Shown here one piece after another: positions 5,777 to 11,745 of a stretch of 11,745 nt of DNA (position 1 is the first letter of the stretch; every line of letters begins with the position of its first letter). Made by a program: the position numbers and the translations under genes. The notes beneath the pieces are model-generated. The model searched no databases, had not been told where the DNA came from, and was given only the letters and a program-made list of their open reading frames with translations. Source of the DNA: Clostridia bacterium (lineage in GTDB: Bacteria > Bacillota > Clostridia > Oscillospirales > Butyricicoccaceae); assembly GCA_017560175.1 (NCBI GenBank), contig JAFYOK010000200.1, forward strand, positions 1 through 11,745. Direction: 5' to 3'.

Positions 5777-5941
5777 TCAGGACAGACGGTCGGCGGCCTG
5801 CTCCATGGCGCGGACAGCACGCTTTGCCTGGTTCTTGACCTGCCGTGTGCTGATGCCGCCCATATCTCTTGCCGCATAACCTGCGGCCATACCGATGGCT
5901 GCACCGGCTGCCATACCGATCAGTGTATTCATCATTTTCAT
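5777..5941 (-). CDS. Small glycine-zipper membrane protein (YtxH-like)
   Basis: A 54-residue protein, MKMMNTLIGM followed by AAGAAIGMAAGYAA, a Gly/Ala zipper-type hydrophobic segment (about residues 5-22). A basic, amphipathic tail with ISTRQVKNQAKRAVRAMEQ follows. This is the layout of YtxH-type and other tiny envelope proteins of Firmicutes; no function is established. I chose the ATG at 5939-5941 because AAGGAGG (5956-5950) is 8 bases upstream. An ATG two codons earlier (5947) would be only 2 bases from it. It starts 16 bases after the stop of the 51-residue gene, so the two are probably cotranscribed. The same frame continues after the stop with SARDMG, resembling the ARDMG of this protein, so a shortened C-terminus is possible. 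Confidence 0.75.
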   Translation of the reverse strand: MKMMNTLIGMAAGAAIGMAAGYAARDMGGISTRQVKNQAKRAVRAMEQAADRLS

Positions 5942-5957
5942 ATCCATTTCCTCCTTA

Positions 5958-6113
5958 TTACTGTTGGTGCAGCTTTCGCCACTTGTACTCTTCCCAGATA
6001 CTGTCGTCATCAGGACGGGGTACACCATGCGCACCCCTGTTGTCGGCACGCATACCGGCCGGAGCAATGGGATTTTGGAGCTTCTGCTCCTTCTTTTTAC
6101 TCGACTTTGCCAT
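5958..6113 (-). CDS. Small Lys-rich hypothetical protein
   Basis: A 51-residue frame, MAKSSKKKEQKLQNPIAPAG... ending WEEYKWRKLHQQ, stop at 5960-5958. It is not a protein I recognise. Seen: a basic N-terminus, a Gly/Pro-rich middle and a Trp/Lys-rich charged end; no membrane segment and no cysteines. Composition is protein-like, and it sits 16 bases upstream of the YtxH-like gene, whose ribosome binding site lies just after this stop. Its own ribosome binding site is weak (GTGAG about 11 bases before the ATG). It lies beside a SASP gene and a small membrane protein gene, so a sporulation-related role is possible but only inferred. Confidence 0.65.
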   Translation of the reverse strand: MAKSSKKKEQKLQNPIAPAGMRADNRGAHGVPRPDDDSIWEEYKWRKLHQQ

Positions 6114-6172
6114 AACGTTTAACACTCACTTTCCTGCTTGTTCTGCGGCATTTCTGATGCCGTGAAATCATC

Positions 6173-6220
6173 TATCCCAAAGGATTCCCAACAAAACCGA
6201 AGATTTTTTGGGAAGGGATA
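6173..6220. repeat. Imperfect inverted repeat upstream of the prfA promoter
   Basis: TATCCC (6173-6178) and TTCCCAA (6185-6191) pair with TTGGGAA (6208-6214) and GGGATA (6215-6220), leaving a 6-base bulge and a 16-base loop. It ends 4 bases before the prfA -35 box, in the divergent region between prfA and the minus-strand small genes. It could be a regulator site or a hairpin. A smaller one, CGGCAT/ATGCCG, lies at 6147-6163. Confidence 0.5.
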
Positions 6221-6224
6221 CGAA

Positions 6225-6253
6225 TTGAATTTTGCCCAGCTCTACGGTATAAT
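6225..6253 (+). promoter_or_regulatory. Sigma-A-type promoter of prfA
   Basis: TTGAAT (6225-6230), 17 bases, perfect TATAAT (6248-6253), 49 bases before the prfA ATG. Confidence 0.8.
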
Positions 6254-6302
6254 ATAAATATCTATGTCCGTATACAAAAAATCACAGTGAGGTTTATAAA
6301 AT

Positions 6303-7370
<1,068 letters not shown>

Positions 7371-7490
7371 GCCGAATCTTATTCGGCAACGATATATGGC
7401 CTTTGGCCATGTGATATTTGCTGCGCAAGTGATATTGCCGCTCTGCGGCAGTGATATATTCGCTGCGCGAATGTTGCGGAGTGCTTCGCA
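7371..7490. repeat. Array of mini-hairpins spaced by GTGATAT
   Basis: Starting at the base after the prfA stop: GCCGAAT-CTT-ATTCGGC (7371-7387), ATGGCC-TTT-GGCCAT (7396-7410), TTGC-TGC-GCAA (7418-7428), TGCCGC-TCT-GCGGCA (7436-7450), TTCGC-TGC-GCGAA (7459-7471) and a degenerate TGCGGAG-TGC-TTCGCA (7475-7490). All have three-base loops. GTGATAT stands between them at 7411, 7429 and 7451, with GATAT at 7391. A further hairpin, ACATTTCA/TGAAATGT, follows at 7490-7513. The first hairpin may end prfA transcripts although no T tract follows. Confidence 0.8.
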
Positions 7491-7573
7491 CATTTCATAA
7501 AAATTTGAAATGTACATACGCATGTCATCAGAAAAACAATTCTTAGAACAACATTAAGAAAGTGTGTTTCATT

Positions 7574-9190
7574 ATGGAAACCAGACTTCTCAAAGGCTGT
7601 GAAGAGAGCTATGCCGAAGCTGCCCGTCTGCTGCTGGCAGGCGAAGTTGTCGGCATTCCCACCGAGACCGTTTACGGTCTGGCAGCCAACGCTCTCGATC
7701 CACAGGCTGTGAAAAAAATCTTTGAGGCCAAGGGTCGTCCCCAGGACAACCCCCTCATCGTCCATATTGCTGATCTTGCCCAGCTGGATCTGGTGGCTTC
7801 CCGTGTACCGGAATCGGTCTATCGTCTGGCCGATGCCTTCTGGCCCGGTCCGCTGACCATGATCCTCCCCAAGAGCGACCGTATCCCCATCGAGGTTTCG
7901 GCCGGCCTCGACACCGTCGGTGTCCGTATGCCTGCCCACAAGGCGGCGCACCGCATCATCGAGCTGTCCTCTCCGCTGGCTGCACCTTCGGCCAATACAT
8001 CGGGCAAGCCCTCTCCCACAACGGCCAACCATGTCTTTGAAGATATGACCGAACGCATCCCCCTCATCATCGACGGCGGGCGCTGCACGGTCGGTGTCGA
8101 GTCGACAGTCGTCGACATGACAGGTGATACTCCCCGTGTTCTGCGTCCCGGTGCCATCACCGAAGAAATGATTGCCGAAGTCCTTGGTGATGCCGATACC
8201 GATATCGCCACCAAGAAGGGCCTCAAGAAGGGTGAAAAGCCCAAGTCTCCCGGCATGGCCTACCGCCATTATGCCCCCAAGGCACCCATCATCCTCTACG
8301 AAGGTGCGCCCGAGGATACCTTCCGCCGCATCTGCGAAGAATATAATAAGGAAGACGGCATCATCTGCTTTGATGAATACAAAGCCGCCTTTAAAGAACT
8401 GGGCTTTAAGCGCGTCTATTCCCTCGGCCCTTCCTGGGATCACCGTGCCCACGACCGCCGTCTGTTTGCTGTCCTGCGCCGCTTCGATTCCACCAAGGCC
8501 GTACGTATCCATGCCCAGTGCCCCCGTGAATACGGTGCCGGTGAAGGCTCGGTCAACCGTCTGCGCAAGTCGGCAGGCTTTGTCTGTGTCCGCTGCACCG
8601 AAAAGACCATCATCGGTCTGACCGGCGGCTCGGGTTCGGGCAAGGGATTCTTCTGCCGTCTGCTGGCCGAAGAGCGCCCCGACATCCGCGTCATCGATAC
8701 CGATGCCGTCTACCATGGTCTGCTGGAAGACCCTCAGAGCGGCCTCACAGAGGCGCTGCTTGCCGTTTTCCCCACCGCAGGCAACGATGGCCGCATCGAC
8801 CGCAAGGCCCTTGCAGCCGTTGTCTTCAGTGACAGCGAAAAGCTGGCTGTTCTCAACCGCATCGCCCATGCAGCCGTTATTGCTGCCTGCCGCGAAGAGA
8901 TCGATGCCTGCCCTCAGCCCATTGTCCTGCTGGATGTTCCTCTGCTCTTCCAGAGCGGCATGGACCGTATGTGCACCATGACCGTGGGTATGCTGGCCGA
9001 CCGCGAGGTCACTCTGCGCCGCATCATCAGCCGCGACAATCTGACCCGTGCCGAAGGCGAAGCCCGTCTGCAGAACCAGCCTCAGGATAAGTATTATCTT
9101 TCCCATTGCGATCTGACCGTTAAAAATAATGGTAAGGCCGAAGATCTGGAAAAGGCTGCCGCAGTTTTTGCTTCCAAGTATTTGATTTAA
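7574..9190 (+). CDS. Fusion protein: threonylcarbamoyl-AMP synthase (Sua5/TsaC2) + dephospho-CoA kinase (CoaE)
   Basis: A 538-residue protein joining two enzymes in one frame. Residues about 2-205 are the YrdC domain, which makes threonylcarbamoyl-AMP from Thr, bicarbonate and ATP for tRNA t6A. It has GIPTETVYGLAANA, KGRP (53-56), WPGPLTMILP and APSANTSG. SPGMAYRHYAP (225-235) is the conserved Sua5 linker, and the Sua5 domain runs to about 340, ending GSVNRLRKSAG. From about 345 comes a CoaE domain, which phosphorylates dephospho-CoA: GLTGGSGSGKG, DTDAVYH (375-381), LLDVPLLFQSG and RRIISRDN. The P-loop has Gly358 where kinases have Ser/Thr after the lysine. A GTG at 7562 could add four residues; I prefer the ATG because known Sua5 proteins begin similarly. 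No good ribosome binding site is seen for either start. Confidence 0.93.
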   Translation: METRLLKGCEESYAEAARLLLAGEVVGIPTETVYGLAANALDPQAVKKIFEAKGRPQDNPLIVHIADLAQLDLVASRVPESVYRLADAFWPGPLTMILPKSDRIPIEVSAGLDTVGVRMPAHKAAHRIIELSSPLAAPSANTSGKPSPTTANHVFEDMTERIPLIIDGGRCTVGVESTVVDMTGDTPRVLRPGAITEEMIAEVLGDADTDIATKKGLKKGEKPKSPGMAYRHYAPKAPIILYEGAPEDTFRRICEEYNKEDGIICFDEYKAAFKELGFKRVYSLGPSWDHRAHDRRLFAVLRRFDSTKAVRIHAQCPREYGAGEGSVNRLRKSAGFVCVRCTEKTIIGLTGGSGSGKGFFCRLLAEERPDIRVIDTDAVYHGLLEDPQSGLTEALLAVFPTAGNDGRIDRKALAAVVFSDSEKLAVLNRIAHAAVIAACREEIDACPQPIVLLDVPLLFQSGMDRMCTMTVGMLADREVTLRRIISRDNLTRAEGEARLQNQPQDKYYLSHCDLTVKNNGKAEDLEKAAAVFASKYLI

Positions 9191-9198
9191 TATTCCCG

Positions 9199-9237
9199 CA
9201 CCCCTGATGCAAAATAAGCATCGGGGGTGTTTTATTT
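9199..9237 (+). terminator. Intrinsic terminator after sua5-coaE
   Basis: CACCCCTGATGC (9199-9210), loop AAAATAA, GCATCGGGGGTG (9218-9229): a 12 bp stem with one G-T pair, then TTTTATTT. It begins 8 bases after the stop codon. Confidence 0.9.
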
Positions 9238-9342
9238 CCCCACAAAACCTTTTTGTGGGGACCCCTTTACATTCCATAGATTTTGACCGAATGAATCGGT
9301 TCAAAATCATCGCCGCATCGGCGGCGCGGCGCAGAAGCGCCG
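9238..9342 (+). repeat. Folded repeat element, copy 2 (four hairpins; homologous to 4280-4387 minus)
   Basis: Hairpin 1: CCCCACAAAA, loop CCT, TTTTGTGGGG (9238-9260). Hairpin 2: outer stem GATTTTGA/TCAAAATC, bulged T at 9300, inner stem CCGA/TCGG, loop ATGAA (9279-9308). Hairpin 3: CGCCGC-ATCG-GCGGCG (9311-9326). Hairpin 4: CGGCGC-AGAA-GCGCCG (9327-9342). Bulge, loop lengths and spacers match the minus-strand copy. GGGGGTGTTT (9223-9232) and AAACACCCCC (9348-9357) on either side could pair and close the whole element. No gene is encoded here. Confidence 0.8.
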
Positions 9343-9348
9343 TTGCCA

Positions 9349-9407
9349 AACACCCCCATTCATAACTGCCTGCAAACCGTACAAACTGAGCCCGGGGGTG
9401 TTTTTTT
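9349..9407 (+). terminator. Terminator-like arms overlapping the possible tepA leader
   Basis: AACACCCCC (9349-9357) pairs with GGGGGTGTT (9394-9402), with a 36-base loop, and runs into seven T residues (9401-9407). CGGGGGTGTTTT here repeats the 3' arm of the terminator at 9222-9233. It is either a duplicated terminator remnant or a leader structure ahead of tepA. Confidence 0.55.
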
Positions 9408-9471
9408 GTATAACGATCAATCCAATCAATCATCCGAACTTCCTGTAGGGGCAACGGATGGCGAGATCTCT

Positions 9472-10086
9472 ATGGGGCGGCTGCACTGCCTGACCATCAT
9501 CGGCCAGATCGAAGGCCATGTGGAACTGGGCGGACAGACCAAAACCACCAAATACGAGCATATCCTGCCGCTGCTGACCGCCATTGAAGAATCGGCCGAA
9601 ATAGACGGCCTGCTCATCCTGCTCAATACGGTAGGCGGCGATGTGGAAGCCGGACTGGCCATTGCCGAATTGATTTCGGGCATGTCCAAGCCCACCGTTT
9701 CCCTGGTGTTGGGCGGCGGCCATTCCATCGGCGTACCGCTTGCCGTATCGGCACAGCGCAGCTTCATCGCCCCCACCGCCTCCATGACCCTCCACCCGGT
9801 TCGTATGTCGGGGACGGTCATGGCCATTCCCCAGACCATGGAGTATTTCCGCAAGATCGAGGAGCGCGTGATCGGCTTCATCTGCAGCCGAAGCTCCATT
9901 GCGCCCGATACCCTGCGAAATCTCATGCGCCGCACCGACCAGCTGCTGGGCGATGTGGGCAGCGTCATCTATGGCAAAGAGGCGGTCGAGCTGGGTCTGT
10001 GTCATGCCGTCGGCAGCCTGCAGGATGCCCTCCGTGCTCTGCGGGAGATGATCCGGGAGGGACAAGATGGACAGAATCTATGCTGA
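9472..10086 (+). CDS. tepA: ClpP-fold serine protease-like protein, TepA (translocation-enhancing protein) family
   Basis: A member of the ClpP/crotonase-fold TepA family. Bacillus TepA (YmfB) was linked to protein secretion, but its substrate is not well established. Seen, counting from the ATG at 9472 (204 residues): HCLTIIGQIEGH (5-16), TKYEHILPLL, LNTVGGDVEAGLAIAE (51-66) and GGGHSIGVP (81-89) with the presumed nucleophile S85. TLHPVRMSG (106-114) carries the presumed catalytic H108. The start is uncertain: Bacillus TepA has tens of residues before HCLTIIG, and the same frame stays open upstream. A TTG at 9406, just after GGGGGTG, would add 22 residues; a TTG at 9343 is also possible. The end overlaps the next small gene by 20 bases, the usual tepA arrangement near ftsK/spoIIIE, though no ftsK follows here. 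Confidence 0.88.
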   Translation: MGRLHCLTIIGQIEGHVELGGQTKTTKYEHILPLLTAIEESAEIDGLLILLNTVGGDVEAGLAIAELISGMSKPTVSLVLGGGHSIGVPLAVSAQRSFIAPTASMTLHPVRMSGTVMAIPQTMEYFRKIEERVIGFICSRSSIAPDTLRNLMRRTDQLLGDVGSVIYGKEAVELGLCHAVGSLQDALRALREMIREGQDGQNLC

Positions 10087-10246
10087 CCGGGCGCCCTACC
10101 TTCTGCTTTTCCCCGAAACCTTCGGCTTTCCGCTTCCTCGCGAAAGCGGCCTGCCCCTGGAGTTTCAAGGGGTACAGAACCAACGTGCCCTGACCCATTA
10201 CCTCTATCCGCTGGACTTTGAGTATGCCTTTCCCTTATGGCGATAG
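10067..10246 (+). CDS. Small protein overlapping tepA (possible YlzJ-like)
   Basis: A 59-residue frame starting MDRIYADRAPYLLLFPETFG and ending DFEYAFPLWR, with a good ribosome binding site (GGGAGGG, 10055-10061) 5 bases before the ATG. It starts inside the end of tepA in another frame and is followed 8 bases after its stop by a strong terminator, as expected for a real last gene of an operon. In Bacillus the small gene ylzJ follows tepA, so this may be its counterpart, but I see only positional and size similarity, not a clear sequence match. It is rich in aromatic residues and proline, with no clear membrane segment. Function unknown. Confidence 0.72.
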   Translation: MDRIYADRAPYLLLFPETFGFPLPRESGLPLEFQGVQNQRALTHYLYPLDFEYAFPLWR

Positions 10247-10253
10247 GTTTACG

Positions 10254-10281
10254 GCCGATCCTTATGGGATCGGCTTTTTTT
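10254..10281 (+). terminator. Intrinsic terminator of the tepA operon
   Basis: GCCGATCC (10254-10261), loop TTATG, GGATCGGC (10267-10274), then seven T residues. Confidence 0.93.
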
Positions 10282-10282
10282 C

Positions 10283-10311
10283 TTGCCAATCGAACCATGT
10301 CGGGTTATAAT
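10283..10311 (+). promoter_or_regulatory. Sigma-A-type promoter of the MBL-fold/glyoxalase genes
   Basis: TTGCCA (10283-10288), 17 bases, perfect TATAAT (10306-10311), 39 bases before the ATG at 10351 and directly after the preceding terminator. Confidence 0.8.
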
Positions 10312-10350
10312 AAATCATAACGAAACTTTCCCCGTTTGGAGTGACGATGC

Positions 10351-11040
10351 ATGAAAGTAACCTACATCAAACACAGCGGCTTTGCTGTCGAACTGCCGGG
10401 CAAGACCCTCCTCTTCGATTACTACGAAGGCCAGCTGCCTGCCTTTGACCGACAGAAGCCCCTCTACGTCTTTTCCAGCCATAAGCACCACGACCATTTC
10501 GATCCCGTGGTCTTTGATCTGGCCAAAGAATATGAGGTAAAATACATCCTTTCCAACGACATCCGCCATCGTCCCGACGGCCTCGATATCACCAAGGTCG
10601 GCCCTCACAAGGCCATCGATGTGGATGATCTGCACATCGAGACCCTCAAGAGTACCGATGAAGGGGTTGCTTTTCTGATCACCACCGAAGGCACATCGAT
10701 CTATCATGCCGGCGACCTGCACTTCTGGCTATGGGAAGAGGAAAATGACGAAGACCGCCAGTGGAATATCGATATGTCCAAAAAGTTCCCGGCTGAGATC
10801 GACCATATCGCCGGCCGTATCTTTGACATTGCTTTCCTGCCCCTCGACCCCCGACAGCCGGAAGAGTTCCGCCCCAAGGGCATCGAAGTCTTCACCGAAC
10901 GCTGCACAGCGCGCCACATCTTCCCCATGCACTGCTGGGAGGACTACTCAGTCATCCCTGTCTTTCTGGAAAACCATCCCCACCATGCACAGGCTGTGCA
11001 TACAGTAACAGCCCAGGGTCAGGTTTTTGAAATCGAATAA
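10351..11040 (+). CDS. MBL-fold metallo-hydrolase (UlaG/beta-lactamase-superfamily-like)
   Basis: A 229-residue cytoplasmic protein of the metallo-beta-lactamase fold. Seen: an N-terminal beta-strand MKVTYIKHSGFAVEL and LLFDYY, then the metal site SHKHHDHFDP with H44, H46, D48 and H49 (HxHxDH). YHAGD at 118-122 places H119 and D122, and FPMH at 191-194 gives the C-terminal metal histidine H194. This is the pattern of small UlaG-like hydrolases, whose substrates are diverse and cannot be read from sequence; an RNA-processing role is unlikely given the length and lack of a beta-CASP domain. The ATG at 10351 follows GGAG at about 9 bases. No terminator separates it from the glyoxalase gene 33 bases downstream, so the two are probably cotranscribed. 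Confidence 0.9.
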   Translation: MKVTYIKHSGFAVELPGKTLLFDYYEGQLPAFDRQKPLYVFSSHKHHDHFDPVVFDLAKEYEVKYILSNDIRHRPDGLDITKVGPHKAIDVDDLHIETLKSTDEGVAFLITTEGTSIYHAGDLHFWLWEEENDEDRQWNIDMSKKFPAEIDHIAGRIFDIAFLPLDPRQPEEFRPKGIEVFTERCTARHIFPMHCWEDYSVIPVFLENHPHHAQAVHTVTAQGQVFEIE

Positions 11041-11073
11041 AATATTTTTATTATAATAAAAGGAGCTGACATT

Positions 11074-11448
11074 ATGCAGTACGCATTCGCACACTACAAC
11101 TTCAATGTTGCCAACCTGGAAAAGTCCCTCAAGTTCTATGATGAGGCTCTGGGCCTCAAGCCTGTCCGCAGCAAGGAAGCCGATGACGGCAGCTTTATCA
11201 TCACCTATCTGGGCGACGGCCAGACCAACTTCCTGCTGGAGCTGACATGGCTGCGCGACTGGGAGAAGGATCACTATGACCTGGGCGACAACGAAATGCA
11301 CCTGGCTTTCGTCACCGAAGACTTCGAAGGCGCTTATGCAAAGCACAAGGAAATGGGCTGCATCTGCTTCGAGAACCCCAAGATGGGCATCTACTTCATC
11401 GAAGATCCCGATGGCTACTGGCTGGAAGTCCTGCCCAAGAGAAAATAG
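11074..11448 (+). CDS. gloA: Glyoxalase I-like VOC-family protein (lactoylglutathione lyase type)
   Basis: A 124-residue vicinal-oxygen-chelate protein. Glyoxalase I isomerises the adduct of methylglyoxal and a thiol. Seen: two beta-alpha-beta-beta-beta halves, NFNVANLEKSLKFYDEALGL and LAFVTEDFEGAYAKHKEMG, ending in the hallmark EDPDGYWLEVL. The four metal ligands of glyoxalase I are all present: H7, E56 (LLELTW), H76 (MHLAF) and E118 (WLEVL). That favours true glyoxalase activity over a general VOC protein, although Clostridia often lack glutathione, so the thiol partner is unclear. The ATG at 11074 has AAAAGGAG 7 bases upstream. A possible second promoter (TTGAAA 11027, TATAAT 11052) has a long 19-base spacer. 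Confidence 0.88.
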   Translation: MQYAFAHYNFNVANLEKSLKFYDEALGLKPVRSKEADDGSFIITYLGDGQTNFLLELTWLRDWEKDHYDLGDNEMHLAFVTEDFEGAYAKHKEMGCICFENPKMGIYFIEDPDGYWLEVLPKRK

Positions 11449-11452
11449 TTTT

Positions 11453-11597
11453 GGCTTCCCCTATGGGGAAGCTGTCACGGCTCGCCGTGACTGATGAGGG
11501 CGGTCGTTAGACCGTATTTGATTTCATCCGAGTCAATGGCGGACAACAGTCCCTCATCCGTCGCTCTGTCGAGCGCCACCTTCCCCCAGGGGAAGGC
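11453..11597. repeat. Symmetrical multi-hairpin intergenic repeat (MITE-like)
   Basis: Five hairpins arranged as a near mirror. Left: GCTTCCCC-TAT-GGGGAAGC (11454-11472), GTCACGGC-TC-GCCGTGAC (11474-11491). Middle: CGGTC-GTTA-GACCG (11501-11514). Right: CGCTC-TGTC-GAGCG (11562-11575), CCTTCCCC-CA-GGGGAAGG (11579-11596). ATGAGGG (11494-11500) pairs with CCCTCAT (11551-11557) across the middle. From memory, similar TTCCCC/GATGAGGG repeats are widespread between genes of gut Ruminococcaceae. The last hairpin, followed by CTCTCTTT, may also terminate glyoxalase transcripts. Confidence 0.8.
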
Positions 11598-11631
11598 TCT
11601 CTTTAAAATCTACAATCGGAGTTGATATCTT

Positions 11632-11745
11632 ATGAAAACTTTGTTCAAAAATGGTAAGGTCGTCGACGTCATCAACAAGACCGTCGCCGCTGCAGATATT
11701 CTCGTCGAAGACGGCATGATCGCCGCTGTCGGCACAGATCTCGAA
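11632..11745 (+). CDS. Amidohydrolase-family protein, N-terminal fragment
   Basis: The first 38 codons of a gene that leaves the window at the right edge: MKTLFKNGKVVDVINKTVAA, then DILVEDGMIAAVGTDLE. This is the small N-terminal beta-sandwich strand pair typical of amidohydrolases such as dihydroorotases, imidazolonepropionases and related deacetylases; the metal-binding HxH motif would come later. The ATG at 11632 has CGGAG about 10 bases upstream. Which amidohydrolase it is cannot be told from this part. Confidence 0.8.
   Translation, partial: MKTLFKNGKVVDVINKTVAAADILVEDGMIAAVGTDLE

Noticed and set aside
7371..7490. CRISPR array
   Set aside because: The repeated part is only 7 bases, the spacers are palindromes of 9-15 bases, and no cas gene is present.
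7379..9454. A 691-codon minus-strand open frame opposite sua5-coaE
   Set aside because: It covers the fusion gene and the hairpin arrays, has no known motif, and its composition is that of an antisense shadow.
9343..9471. tepA starting at the TTG at 9343
   Set aside because: The first ~20 codons would lie within the hairpin repeat and the arms of the terminator-like structure, with no ribosome binding site. ATG 9472, or TTG 9406, is more plausible.

Overview
The window looks like chromosomal DNA from a GC-rich, endospore-lineage Clostridia, most likely an Oscillospiraceae/Ruminococcaceae gut bacterium of the Faecalibacterium/Subdoligranulum/Gemmiger type. This is inferred from an alpha/beta-type small acid-soluble spore protein, the tepA plus small-gene pair, PolA with a degenerate proofreading domain, GGAGG-type ribosome binding sites, and hairpin-rich intergenic repeats. 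No phage, transposase, integrase or CRISPR array was seen.

Layout. (1) Bases 1-3716, minus strand: a tight operon polA - rimI - tsaD (tsaD runs off the left edge), driven by a good sigma-A promoter that lies back to back with the promoter of a plus-strand tRNA-Gln(CTG). (2) 3936-4454: a 519-base gene-free stretch filled with terminators and near-perfect hairpins. (3) 4455-4692, minus strand: tRNA-Trp, tRNA-Asp and tRNA-Thr under one promoter. (4) 4882-5280: a PH-domain protein with a His/Asp-rich tail. (5) 5340-6113, minus strand: an alpha/beta SASP, a tiny glycine-zipper membrane protein and a 51-residue lysine-rich protein. (6) 6303-7370: prfA with a consensus promoter, followed by an array of mini-hairpins. 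(7) 7574-9190: an unusual fusion of threonylcarbamoyl-AMP synthase (Sua5/TsaC2) to dephospho-CoA kinase (CoaE). (8) 9199-9407: terminators and a folded repeat. (9) 9472-10246: a ClpP-fold TepA-like protein overlapping a 59-residue gene in the position of ylzJ. (10) 10351-11448: an MBL-fold hydrolase and a glyoxalase-family protein. (11) 11453-11597: a symmetrical multi-hairpin repeat, then the start of an amidohydrolase at the right edge.

Functional themes. Two steps of tRNA t6A37 synthesis are present: TsaC2/Sua5 makes threonylcarbamoyl-AMP and TsaD transfers it to tRNA. Four tRNA genes, including ANN-decoding tRNA-Thr (a t6A substrate), and release factor 1 give the window a translation flavour.

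The most striking observation is in the non-coding DNA. Bases 4280-4387 (minus) and 9238-9342 (plus) are two copies of one folded element. Their 64-base cores have the same length and architecture, with identical key loops, and most stem differences are compensated on the opposite arm. Both copies lie just downstream of a transcription terminator, in the direction of transcription, and both are bracketed by repeated terminator sequence. This is the best candidate here for an undescribed structured or mobile element.
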